Assembly (NCBI GenBank): GCA_910586505.1
Contig: CAJUGV010000001.1
Location: 434,001-498,000, forward strand
DNA length: 64,000 nt
DNA from: an uncultured Paraprevotella sp.
GTDB taxonomy: Bacteria; Bacteroidota; Bacteroidia; Bacteroidales; Bacteroidaceae
Reading direction: 5' to 3'
Below are positions 25,637 through 33,263 of this stretch, in pieces; position 1 is the first letter of the stretch; each line of letters begins with the position of its first letter. The translations under genes and the position numbers were made by a program. Under the pieces are notes generated by a model. The model made no database searches. It was given only the letters and a program-made list of their open reading frames with translations, and was not told the origin of the DNA.

Positions 25637-27667
25637 TTATTTCACGATAAGTTTTTTTCCGTTGATGATGTAGATGCCCTTACGCAGGCCGTCGGTTGTG
25701 GTAGCCTGGCTGCGTACTTTCGTACCGCTCAGCGTGAACACGTCGAAAGCCGTGCCTGCCTGTTCCGTCTTTATGTCGGCAATGTCTGTTTCCGTGCCGT
25801 CCAGATTGATGCGCAGGAAGTTCACTTGTGCGCCGTCAAGGGTGAAGTATGCGCAGGTGCAGCCCAGCTTGCTGTTTGCTCCGCCCAGCATGACACATTG
25901 TGTGCCGTCGGCCTTTTCCGCTACGCCATAGAGTCCGTTCATGCTCATGTCGGCAGTATAGTTTCCGGTGAAGGTCACCTGGCCGAGAGTCACGTTTTTC
26001 GGACTTGTCGGGGCGATGGTACAACCGAAATACCGTTCCGAGGACGGAGCATTCTCGAAATAGAGAAGGTAGGGCGTGTGGGCCGCCATGCTTTCCGTCT
26101 TCTCGAAAGTAAGCACCGTTCCGTTGAAAGCCGTGAAAGCCTGTGCCTGTGTGGCGCCCAATTGTTCGGGAGTAGTGGCGAACGGCAGGCAGACGGTGTT
26201 CCAGCCTTTGTTGAACGTGCGCGAGAGCGTCACGTTATACAGGCTTTCTTCCGTGATGTCCAGTGTTTGTGCTTCGTTGATAACCAGTCCGGGAGCGAAA
26301 GTCACCTTGATCACCTGGCTGAGCGTACTGCTCATGTCTATGTCGATGTCCGCCGTCAGGTTGTCACCGTTTCTCGTGGCGGTAAGTTTTACGGGTACGT
26401 CGCCCAGCATGGGGCCTAACCAGTCGGAGATGCCTTCCTGATCGCCTGCTTCTATCTGGATGGTCTGTTCGGCTGTGTATGTGTTGCCGGAATTTTCAAG
26501 ATGAGTCAGTCTGATGTTGCCTACAGCGATGACATCCTCACCGCTTCCCAGCATGAAGTTGTTCAGAGCGAAAGTGAAGGTTCCGTCTGCTTCGGTGATA
26601 AGCTGGATGTCGGTATCCTGCGGATCTGTTGCTTCACCGTTTATGGAAACGAGGAGCGGGTTGGAGAAGTTCTCTATCGTAGGCTGTTTAGCTTCTTTTT
26701 TAAATTGAATGGTGTACGTGTGTTCGTTCTTGTTGTCTTCACTCCAGTCATCACCCTTTACGGTAAGCGTCAGTATAGACGTTTCTTCGTTGTAACTTTT
26801 TTCTATGACAGCTCCTATTCCATTGGAGGTGCAGCTAAGTTTTTCAATGCTGTATGCCTCATCGGATAAATCGTAATGGGTTTTATTGCTTTCGTAAATA
26901 GGGATATTATTATAAGTCAAGGAGTTTAACTCCGAATTATAAATGTATTCCAAATCATCTACCAACATGTAGTCGCCCTCACTTCCTTTTCCCGGAGTAG
27001 TATTGGTGGCAAATGAGACCAAGGCATAGGCCGGTCTGTCTGTTCCGGCTTCATAGGTGAACGGGATGGTGAGCTCCTGCCATTCGTTGCTGCTGGTGAT
27101 GTCTGTCTTCTCTGCGGTGGCTACGAGTCTGGCTGTAATATTGCTTTCGTTGCCCATCGGATCTTGGTAGTAACCTGCTGTATGAAGAATCGTGTTTACT
27201 TTTCCATAAGGATTGGCAGTCGTAGTGGAATAATACTTAATCCAGACGTGCATGGCATCCGGTCGTCCCGTAAATTTTTGATTGAGGTTGTCGTCATCGG
27301 TTTTGGTATAATTGTAGTTACCTTTGGCGTCATTGGCTGTCATACTGGCCATGTTGATACAACCGGTGGTCAGGTTTCCTTGAGCAAAAATACTGCCCAG
27401 TACTTTCCTTGCAAATAATTTTGCGCTTTTTGTTCCTGCGGAGCCAGGACGGGGTTCATTACTTTCCTCCAACTGATTTCTTCCGGCTGTTCCTTTGAGA
27501 CTGCCGGTGCCGGTAAGGAATGAATTCCAGCCGATAGGTTCCACTCCGTTATAGGTGTTATAGCTGACATTTTCCCATTCTTCGAATCCCGAATTTTGAA
27601 TTTGGTATTGTGCCTGCATGCCTGTGCATGTTATGCAGACACATAACAAGGTAAATAATTTCTTCAT
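25637..27667 (-). CDS. Exported PCMD- and calycin-like-domain protein with C-terminal sorting-type tail
   Basis: This 676-residue exported protein has a signal peptide (1-19, ending GMQAQ). A PCMD-like jelly-roll domain at about 20-245 (SGFEEWENVSYNTYNG, MHVWIKYYS, DYMLVDDLEYIY) is followed by a linker domain and a calycin-like beta-barrel at about 345-455 (DTDIQLITEADGTFTFALNN, WLGPMLGDVPVKLTA). A further beta region leads to a tail ending GLRKGIYIINGKKLIVK, which resembles type A sorting tails. PCMD means 'putative carbohydrate metabolism domain', but its role is not proven. It has its own -7 box upstream. It shares its calycin-like and tail elements with the gene at 28065. Confidence 0.78.
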   Translation of the reverse strand: MKKLFTLLCVCITCTGMQAQYQIQNSGFEEWENVSYNTYNGVEPIGWNSFLTGTGSLKGTAGRNQLEESNEPRPGSAGTKSAKLFARKVLGSIFAQGNLTTGCINMASMTANDAKGNYNYTKTDDDNLNQKFTGRPDAMHVWIKYYSTTTANPYGKVNTILHTAGYYQDPMGNESNITARLVATAEKTDITSSNEWQELTIPFTYEAGTDRPAYALVSFATNTTPGKGSEGDYMLVDDLEYIYNSELNSLTYNNIPIYESNKTHYDLSDEAYSIEKLSCTSNGIGAVIEKSYNEETSILTLTVKGDDWSEDNKNEHTYTIQFKKEAKQPTIENFSNPLLVSINGEATDPQDTDIQLITEADGTFTFALNNFMLGSGEDVIAVGNIRLTHLENSGNTYTAEQTIQIEAGDQEGISDWLGPMLGDVPVKLTATRNGDNLTADIDIDMSSTLSQVIKVTFAPGLVINEAQTLDITEESLYNVTLSRTFNKGWNTVCLPFATTPEQLGATQAQAFTAFNGTVLTFEKTESMAAHTPYLLYFENAPSSERYFGCTIAPTSPKNVTLGQVTFTGNYTADMSMNGLYGVAEKADGTQCVMLGGANSKLGCTCAYFTLDGAQVNFLRINLDGTETDIADIKTEQAGTAFDVFTLSGTKVRSQATTTDGLRKGIYIINGKKLIVK

Positions 27668-27718
27668 CTTCTTCTTTTAATTTAATGTATTACTGATTGA
27701 TTCCATTGAAAATCGGCG

Positions 27719-27726
27719 CAAAAATA
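27719..27726 (-). promoter_or_regulatory. -7 box (TATTTTTG on minus strand) of the large PCMD/calycin gene
   Basis: An exact TAnnTTTG match on the minus strand, 51 bp before the ATG at 27667. It makes the large gene and the 57-residue gene a unit separate from the upstream PCMD/barrel/calycin operon. Confidence 0.55.
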
Positions 27727-27880
27727 GGGGGGGTGAAGAATAAAATGAAATTATTACGGTAGAAAAATTTTCAGTTTCGGTAGGAATTACGGTCCGGTCG
27801 GTCCGTGACCGATTTAACGGTATGCCGACCGGAATGCGACGTAGGATACCGGGCGGTGAACGGTATCCTGCAAGGCGTAA

Positions 27881-27924
27881 AAAAATGACGGGCACGAAAA
27901 ATAATTTTCGTGCCCGTCATTTTT
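27881..27924. terminator. Perfect 20-bp hairpin in a 397-bp intergenic stretch
   Basis: The arms at 27881-27900 and 27905-27924 are perfect inverted copies with an ATAA loop. Their outer ends are A5 and T5, so it could terminate in both directions. The rest of 27668-28064 holds a second small inverted repeat (AGGATACCG at 27843-27851 with 27861-27869), two CGGTAG copies 21 bp apart and a promoter box, but no gene. Confidence 0.7.
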
Positions 27925-27990
27925 TATTTTCGTGCTCATCATTTTTTCGCGTACTGTGCAGGACTTTAAGCGGAGAGCCTGAAGGGAGGG

Positions 27991-28031
27991 GAAAATAAAA
28001 AAGGCCGGCGGAATATTCTGTTCCGCCGGCC
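27991..28031 (-). terminator. Terminator of the PCMD/barrel/calycin operon
   Basis: An 11-bp perfect stem (GGCCGGCGGAA at 28003-28013 with 28021-28031). On the minus strand it is followed by TTTTTTATTTT. It lies 33 bp after the calycin gene stop. Confidence 0.85.
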
Positions 28032-28064
28032 GGTGTGAGGGATGCGCACCGATGTGCCGCGTCC

Positions 28065-28709
28065 TTATTTCTTGACTGTTTTCCTGCCGCCTACGATGTA
28101 GATGCCTTTCTGCAGGCCGTTCAGTGCATGTGCTCTTTCTACCCCGCGTCTGATGAGTGAGCCTTGCAACGTATAGACGTCTACTTTCCGGTTGGCCGCA
28201 CCGTCCGCATTCACGGAATGAACGGAATTGCCGAACTCATCCGTGCCGAATGTCACGTGAATCACTTCTCCGGCGAAAGTGAGGTCGAGCGTACAATAAA
28301 ACTTCTCGTCCGTAGACTTGCCGGAGATGTCGATAGACAGGCCGTCCGGAAACATGATGGGGCCCATCCATACGATGCCTGTAGACTCGTCGCCCGCGGT
28401 GACAACGGTCATTTTGTCTTTCAGGTCGAAACTTTGGTAGCCGTTCTCCTCTTTGAGCGGTATGTCGGCCACGTGGATGTTGCCTATGGGTATTTCGTCT
28501 CCTTCCGATCTTAAAATGAAATCTTGCAGTTCAAGGTTGATGCTGCCATTCCCCAGGTCTTCCGTGATGATCGTGGTGGGCGCGGGCGCGGTGGATGTTC
28601 CGTTCACCGTTACAATCAGGTCGTCGGTGTACTTCTTGATATCGTTTTGGGCCTGCATGCCGCACCATGCACAGCAGACAGCAGACATAGTGAGTAATAG
28701 TTTCTTCAT
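28065..28709 (-). CDS. Exported calycin-like beta-barrel protein
   Basis: From ATG 28709 the protein has 214 residues: a signal peptide (1-20, ending GMQAQ), a calycin-like lipocalin-type domain at about 25-150 (DDLIVTVNGTSTAP, INLELQDFILRSEGDEIPIG, WMGPIMFPDGLSIDI), and a C-terminal tail ending GLQKGIYIVGGRKTVKK. The domain order of paired sheets suggests binding of a small hydrophobic ligand, by analogy with calycins; this is not shown. An upstream in-frame ATG at 28778 overlaps the end of the barrel gene and is not preferred. It is the third gene of its operon (37 bp after the barrel gene). Confidence 0.75.
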   Translation of the reverse strand: MKKLLLTMSAVCCAWCGMQAQNDIKKYTDDLIVTVNGTSTAPAPTTIITEDLGNGSINLELQDFILRSEGDEIPIGNIHVADIPLKEENGYQSFDLKDKMTVVTAGDESTGIVWMGPIMFPDGLSIDISGKSTDEKFYCTLDLTFAGEVIHVTFGTDEFGNSVHSVNADGAANRKVDVYTLQGSLIRRGVERAHALNGLQKGIYIVGGRKTVKK

Positions 28710-28746
28710 ATTTTCTGATTTGAATGATTGATAATCCTGTTTGTTT

Positions 28747-29562
28747 TTAGTAATAGTATGCCATTCCGATAGTGGCATAGAGCGGGAAGAGCGAGAACGT
28801 GATGGTTTCGAAGTCGCGTTTGAACACGTCGTTCATTCCCCAGTCCAGCAGTCCGAACACGTTGAAATGCTTGCGGATGCGGTAGTCGGCACAGAACTCC
28901 ATACCCCATGAAACGTGGCGCATGTCGTCGCTGAAGTCGTATGATGCCGGATTGTCGGCGCCGATTTCTATCTTTTGTCCCGTGGGGGAGTTCTCGCGCA
29001 GGTAGCCGTTGAATACCTCACCGTTGAAATCACGGTATATCCAATAGCTCAGATAGGGGCCGAGGTTGAAAGTCCAGCGGGCACCTATGCGGTAGGTGGC
29101 CGTCAGAGGAATGGTGAAGCCCGTCATGCGGGTGTCGGTGATGTCGGTTCCGGTAAAGCGCCCTTTCACCACGTCTTCGCCCATGACGATGGCCATGCTG
29201 TAGTTTTTCACGTCGGCTCCCGTGTGCATGCCCTGCATGAAAAAGCGCAGGCCGGCCGAAACTCCCCAGCGTGTGCTGAAATACTTGTAGCCGTCCACGC
29301 CGAGGCTGAACCCTCCCTTCGGAGAAAATTCATTGATTTTGCGGATCTCTGCCGGAAGCGGCATGGGGCTTGTACCGCCCAGTACATAACCGGCCCTTAC
29401 CACGAACCCCATCCCGTCGCGGTCGGAGGTGGGTCCCCATTTTGCATAATTGGCTTCACGGTTCTCACGGTTGTCCTGCATGCGCTCTTTGATGAGCTGC
29501 GCGTGAAGGGGAGCGAGTGATATCGTAAGGATGAGGGCCGTAATATATTGACGTAGTTTCAT
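28747..29562 (-). CDS. Outer membrane beta-barrel protein
   Basis: This 271-residue exported protein has a signal peptide (1-21, ending LHAQ) and about eight amphipathic strands with aromatic girdles (WGVSAGLRFFMQG, TIPLTATYRIGARWTFNLGPYLSYWIY, SWGMEFCADYRIRKHFNVFG), ending YATIGMAYYY. It resembles the small outer membrane barrels (PorT/OmpW-like size) widespread in Bacteroidetes. It is the middle gene between a PCMD lipoprotein (21 bp) and a calycin-like protein, so the three may form one surface assembly. Channel or receptor function is not known. Confidence 0.78.
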   Translation of the reverse strand: MKLRQYITALILTISLAPLHAQLIKERMQDNRENREANYAKWGPTSDRDGMGFVVRAGYVLGGTSPMPLPAEIRKINEFSPKGGFSLGVDGYKYFSTRWGVSAGLRFFMQGMHTGADVKNYSMAIVMGEDVVKGRFTGTDITDTRMTGFTIPLTATYRIGARWTFNLGPYLSYWIYRDFNGEVFNGYLRENSPTGQKIEIGADNPASYDFSDDMRHVSWGMEFCADYRIRKHFNVFGLLDWGMNDVFKRDFETITFSLFPLYATIGMAYYY

Positions 29563-29583
29563 GTTTAGTTACTTTTTTAGAGG

Positions 29584-30732
29584 TTATTCTTCACAAATCA
29601 CTCGCACCTCGTCGATGAGCAGGGTGCTGCCTACTGCTCCCTCGAAGCTGGCCCCCTCGATGCTGGAGGTGAACACCACAGCCAGGTTGTAGCCGTAGGT
29701 GTCTGCCACGGTTCTGTCAAACGGTTGTTGATAGTCGAAATCCAGATTGAAGAAAGTCCAGTTGTCGAAGTCATGCACGGGGTTCGGGACTCTGGCCAGT
29801 GCCACGATATTGGGATGGGTGAGCACGTCGTCGCCCTTGAGGGTGACGGGCTGTCCGTTCTCGTCGGTGTTCTTGTAGAGCACGGCATAGAGGTCCGGTT
29901 CGTCTACGCGCCCCTCGATGATGGTTCCCTTACGGTTCTGGAATTTCTCGCCCGGACGGAACTTGTAGTAGCCCTCGAAACGGAGCGGCTTTTTATTAAA
30001 CGGCAGACCGAAACGGGTGGCCACCATTGGGTCTTTCAATGCGTTGGCAACGTCGAATGTGCCGATAAACAGGTTTCCGGCAGCAATGCGCATGTTTACC
30101 ATTACTCCGAAGCTTCCGGTATTGCGGGTTTCCAGTTTGACGGCATTTCCCTGCACTGTATTCTCCGTCCAGGGGATGGTGGGGTATTCCTCCGGTGTGG
30201 CAGACGATTTGCTGATGGCGAAACCAGGGTTGCCGGTAGCCCATTGGTTGATGGCGTTTCCGGCTTCCGATACCTCAAACCATTCGTTAAAACGATTGTG
30301 TTTTTCAGGCAGAAAATTCTCGAAACCCAGGTCGGTCTTCAGAGGTATGGTGTGGATAAATCGTACGCGGTATGTACGGTTCCATATCTTGTCCTCGGAG
30401 GTCACAGTATAAGTCACTTCACGGTCGCGGAAGTTTTGCGGACTCCCGTTGGCAGGTGTGATGGTGGCGCCCGGTGTGATTTTGAAGCGAAGGGGAAGGG
30501 TTTCCAGCAGGGTGCTGTCGGTGAAGTCTTCGCGTACGTAGAACACGATGGATGTTTTTGACGAGGGCACATCCTTTACCGCATCGTTCGGATTGAAAAA
30601 CAGGATGTCCAGATCGGGGGATTCCACGCGGGCCTGCTCGATGTCGCACTCCGAATTGCTCGGTTCGTCCTGAATGCAGGAGCTTACTGAAAAAGCGGCA
30701 AAAAGAGAAAGTCCGAAAAAGATTTTCTTCAT
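29584..30732 (-). CDS. PCMD-domain lipoprotein
   Basis: This is a 382-residue surface-type lipoprotein with lipobox VSSC (Cys19). An immunoglobulin-like beta domain at about 35-125 (FFNPNDAVKDVPSSKTSIVFYV, VTSEDKIWNRTYRVRF) is followed by a PCMD jelly-roll domain at about 135-380 (GFENFLPEKHNRFNEWFEV, LRFEGYYKFRPGEKF, GSTLLIDEVRVIC). PCMD is named for a putative role in carbohydrate metabolism. It is the first gene of the operon PCMD-barrel-calycin and has a -7 box 31 bp upstream. There is no SusC/SusD pair or glycosidase beside it, so a different role is possible. Confidence 0.8.
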   Translation of the reverse strand: MKKIFFGLSLFAAFSVSSCIQDEPSNSECDIEQARVESPDLDILFFNPNDAVKDVPSSKTSIVFYVREDFTDSTLLETLPLRFKITPGATITPANGSPQNFRDREVTYTVTSEDKIWNRTYRVRFIHTIPLKTDLGFENFLPEKHNRFNEWFEVSEAGNAINQWATGNPGFAISKSSATPEEYPTIPWTENTVQGNAVKLETRNTGSFGVMVNMRIAAGNLFIGTFDVANALKDPMVATRFGLPFNKKPLRFEGYYKFRPGEKFQNRKGTIIEGRVDEPDLYAVLYKNTDENGQPVTLKGDDVLTHPNIVALARVPNPVHDFDNWTFFNLDFDYQQPFDRTVADTYGYNLAVVFTSSIEGASFEGAVGSTLLIDEVRVICEE

Positions 30733-30762
30733 GAATAAATAAATCTTTGATTAAAATTTTGG

Positions 30763-30770
30763 CAAAATTA
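30763..30770 (-). promoter_or_regulatory. -7 box (TAATTTTG on minus strand) of the PCMD/barrel/calycin operon
   Basis: An exact TAnnTTTG match 30 bp before the ATG at 30732, directly after the hairpin that ends the cyclophilin gene. Confidence 0.55.
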
Positions 30771-30790
30771 GTGAAAAACGTTGGTTAAAG

Positions 30791-30834
30791 CACAAAAAAA
30801 CGGTAGAAAGAACTCATTTACCGTTATTTTTGTG
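30791..30834 (-). terminator. Terminator of the cyclophilin gene
   Basis: CACAAAAAAACGGTA (30791-30805) pairs with TACCGTTATTTTTGTG (30819-30834), with one extra base. On the minus strand it carries a seven-T run. It lies about 50 bp after the cyclophilin stop. Confidence 0.7.
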
Positions 30835-30884
30835 CGTTTTTCTATGCCCGAAGGCGGGCATGATGCCGATGAAATGGGTGGTTT

Positions 30885-31625
30885 TTAATATAAAGACTTC
30901 AGATAGCGTTTGTTTTTTGTGTCTTCCGCTTTTTTTGATTTCTGCTCTACCACGGCGCGGAGGATGACGATGTCCGCCAGTGGTCGGTCTGTTGGGGCGG
31001 TGGCGGTTTTCTGAATGCTGTCCACCGTTTCCATGCCTTCTATGACTTCGCCGAATACGGTGTATTGTCCGTCCAGATGCGGGGCGCCCCCGGTGGTGAG
31101 ATAGTCGGTTTCCATGTCGCGGCTTATCTCAAAATCCCCGTAGTCTCCGTCTTTTAGTCCGGCCCATGCCGATTTCAGTTCGCGCGGTTTATATTTTTTG
31201 CCCCAAACGATGTAGAATTGCGAACCGTTGCTCAGGCGGTCGGGATTGACGGCGTCGCCTTCGCGTGCCATGGCCACGGCACCCCTCCGGTGGTAAAGGT
31301 AGGGCAGGGCTATTTCCGGTGCCAGCATGTAGTCGGGTTTCTTCTTGTCGTTGTTTTGATTGTCTTTGTTCTGTTTCGTTGCAGGGTCGCCTCCCTGAAT
31401 CATGAAGTCGCGGATGACGCGGTGGAACAGCGTTCCGTTGTAGAAACCTCCGGCAGTCAGGCGCAGGAAGTTGTCGCGATGGACAGGCGTGTCGTCGCTC
31501 AAGGCGATGCGTATGCAGCCCGCTGTCGTTTCGAGGCGCACCACAGACCGTTTTTCGCGTATCTTTCCACTGGTATTGAAGACAGTCAGCAGGGTAAGGA
31601 TACCTGTAAACAGAAACTTTCTCAT
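30885..31625 (-). CDS. Exported peptidyl-prolyl cis-trans isomerase, cyclophilin type
   Basis: Cyclophilins speed up proline isomerisation during folding. From ATG 31625 (MRKFLFTG) the protein has 246 residues with a signal peptide and the cyclophilin core: VHRDNFLRLTAGGFYNGTLFHRVIRDFMIQGGD (in pieces FYNGTLFHRVI and FMIQGGD), GSQFYIVWG and YTVFGEVIEGMETVD. A charged insert (KQNKDNQNNDKKK) precedes the second half. The in-frame ATG at 31700 would lie upstream of the promoter box at 31649-31656, so 31625 is chosen. It likely acts in the periplasm and is transcribed divergently from the dcw cluster. Confidence 0.93.
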   Translation of the reverse strand: MRKFLFTGILTLLTVFNTSGKIREKRSVVRLETTAGCIRIALSDDTPVHRDNFLRLTAGGFYNGTLFHRVIRDFMIQGGDPATKQNKDNQNNDKKKPDYMLAPEIALPYLYHRRGAVAMAREGDAVNPDRLSNGSQFYIVWGKKYKPRELKSAWAGLKDGDYGDFEISRDMETDYLTTGGAPHLDGQYTVFGEVIEGMETVDSIQKTATAPTDRPLADIVILRAVVEQKSKKAEDTKNKRYLKSLY

Positions 31626-31648
31626 AAGGCTTTCGCTATGGTTTCCGG

Positions 31649-31656
31649 CAAAGATA
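31649..31656 (-). promoter_or_regulatory. -7 box (TATCTTTG on minus strand) of the cyclophilin gene
   Basis: An exact TAnnTTTG match 23 bp before ATG 31625. Confidence 0.6.
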
Positions 31657-31791
31657 CGCAAAACACGCATTGTCCGGAAATAAAACGTTCTTTTTATCAC
31701 CCCGCCCGCCTGTCTGTAAGGCGCTGAGTTATTAACATGATGTCGAAAAATATTTTATTATAATAAGGTGTATTGTGTGTCTGAAAATTCG

Positions 31792-31799
31792 TACCTTTG
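31792..31799 (+). promoter_or_regulatory. -7 box (TACCTTTG) at the head of the dcw cluster
   Basis: An exact TAnnTTTG match 22 bp before the preferred rsmH ATG, with a TTG at 31773-31775 as possible -33 element (spacer 16, short). No mraZ lies between this box and rsmH. Confidence 0.6.
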
Positions 31800-31821
31800 G
31801 CCACCATAACCAGAAATGTGG

Positions 31822-32730
31822 ATGGAGGAAGAAGTTTATCATGTTCCCGTCTTGCTGAAAGAATGTGTGGACGGGCTTTCGGTCGGTCCTTGCGGTGTGT
31901 ATGCCGATGTCACCTTTGGCGGTGGAGGGCATAGCCGCGAGATCGTGAGCCGGCTGGCGGAAAGCGGACATCTGTACGGCTTTGATCAGGATGCGGATGC
32001 CGAGGCCAATGTGGTGCCTGACGGGCGTTTCACTTTCGTGCGGAGCAATTTCCGTTATCTGAAAAACTGGATGCGTTATTACGGCGTGGAGCAGCTGGAC
32101 GGCCTGCTGGCCGATCTGGGGGTATCGAGCCACCATTTCGACGATGGCGGGCGGGGCTTCTCGTTCCGGTTCGACGGGAAACTGGATATGCGCATGAACC
32201 GCAGGGCGCGCCTTACGGCCGCCGATGTGCTGAATGACTATCCCGAAGAGAAGCTGGCCGATATATTCTATCTTTACGGAGAACTGAAGAATGCGCGGAA
32301 GCTGGCTGCATGGGTGGCCAAAGCGCGTGCCGTCCGGAGGATAGAGACTACGGGGGAACTGATGGAGACGGTAAAGCCTCTTTTTGAACGTGACAGGGAG
32401 AAGAAAGAACTGGCCAAGATGTTTCAGGCCCTGCGTATAGAGGTGAACCAGGAAATGGATGCCCTGCGCGAGATGCTTGAAGCTGCGGTGCAGCTGCTCC
32501 GGCCCGGTGGCCGGCTGGTGGTGCTTACCTATCATTCGCTGGAGGACCGCATGGTGAAGAATCTGATCAAAACCGGAAATGTGGAAGGCAAGCGGGTGCA
32601 GGACTTCTTCGGTAATGTGGATTGTCCGTTGCGGGCGGTCAATAATAAGGTGATTGTTCCCGGAGAGGAAGAGCAGCGGATCAATCCCCGTAGCCGCAGT
32701 GCAAAACTTAGGATTGCGGAAAAGATATAG
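31822..32730 (+). CDS. rsmH: 16S rRNA (cytosine-1402-N4)-methyltransferase
   Basis: RsmH (MraW) methylates C1402 in the ribosomal P site. The sequence has YHVPVLLKECVDGL at the N-terminus, the SAM-binding VTFGGGGHS loop, GLLADLGVSSHHFDD, the MRMN motif (KLDMRMNRRARL), ALRIEVNQEMDAL and VLTYHSLEDRMVKN. About 302 residues from ATG 31822 (MEEEVYHV); ATG 31816 would add two residues. It is the first gene of the cluster, and the ftsL-like gene follows 3 bp downstream. Confidence 0.97.
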   Translation: MEEEVYHVPVLLKECVDGLSVGPCGVYADVTFGGGGHSREIVSRLAESGHLYGFDQDADAEANVVPDGRFTFVRSNFRYLKNWMRYYGVEQLDGLLADLGVSSHHFDDGGRGFSFRFDGKLDMRMNRRARLTAADVLNDYPEEKLADIFYLYGELKNARKLAAWVAKARAVRRIETTGELMETVKPLFERDREKKELAKMFQALRIEVNQEMDALREMLEAAVQLLRPGGRLVVLTYHSLEDRMVKNLIKTGNVEGKRVQDFFGNVDCPLRAVNNKVIVPGEEEQRINPRSRSAKLRIAEKI

Positions 32731-32733
32731 GCC

Positions 32734-33261
32734 ATGGAGGAAAGAATGAATAAGGAGGAGTGGCTCCGGGACGGTGAAGCCGCCGGTGTGATGCCGGAGC
32801 GGCAGCCCGGTGCTTCCGGTACGGAGGAGACTGGCTTCCGGCAGGAAGGCGTTTCCGGCGAAGGAGATCCTTCCGGACAGGGAGAGGTATCGCCCATCAG
32901 GGCTTTTACCGAGAGTGAGGGCGTGGAGCAGAATGCCAATGTCTCGCTGCGTGAGATCCTGGGCGGTGACATACTGACGGCGGACTGGATGCGCCGCCAG
33001 ATGGGACTGATTGTGTTATGTATGTTTTGTGCCATTATTTATATCACAAACCGCTATTCGGCAGAACAGGAGATGATAGAGATAGAGAAACTGAAGACGG
33101 AGCTTACGGAGATAAAGTACCGTGCGCTGACCCGCTCCAGCGAACTTACCGTAAAAACCAGGCAGAGCCAGATCGAGAAAAGTCTGCGGCATACGGCCGA
33201 CAGCGTGCTGGAAAGCCCGAAAGAGCCTCCTTTTCTGATTAACCTTCAAAACAAGGAATAA
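32734..33261 (+). CDS. ftsL: FtsL-like cell division protein with long N-terminal extension
   Basis: Position between rsmH and ftsI and topology mark this as the Bacteroidetes FtsL-like divisome protein. About 90 cytoplasmic residues rich in Gly, Glu and Ser come first, then a single membrane helix at about 91-106 (MGLIVLCMFCAIIYI), then a coiled-coil periplasmic part (EQEMIEIEKLKTELTEIKYR). At 175 residues it is longer than most FtsL proteins because of the low-complexity N-terminus. The next gene starts 2 bp downstream. FtsL normally forms a complex with FtsB and FtsQ and activates FtsWI. Confidence 0.85.
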   Translation: MEERMNKEEWLRDGEAAGVMPERQPGASGTEETGFRQEGVSGEGDPSGQGEVSPIRAFTESEGVEQNANVSLREILGGDILTADWMRRQMGLIVLCMFCAIIYITNRYSAEQEMIEIEKLKTELTEIKYRALTRSSELTVKTRQSQIEKSLRHTADSVLESPKEPPFLINLQNKE

Positions 33262-33263
33262 GA

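Noticed and set aside
25408..25650. 80-codon plus-strand frame
   Set aside because: It is the antisense of the 57-residue small protein, whose minus-strand reading starts MKKKAIYMTP and fits its neighbours.
27677..27895. 72-codon minus-strand frame in the intergenic stretch
   Set aside because: It covers a promoter box and part of the perfect hairpin and has a Pro/Arg-rich random composition.
31732..32535. 267-codon minus-strand frame over the start of rsmH
   Set aside because: Shadow of rsmH; it runs through the promoter of the cluster and has no recognisable features.
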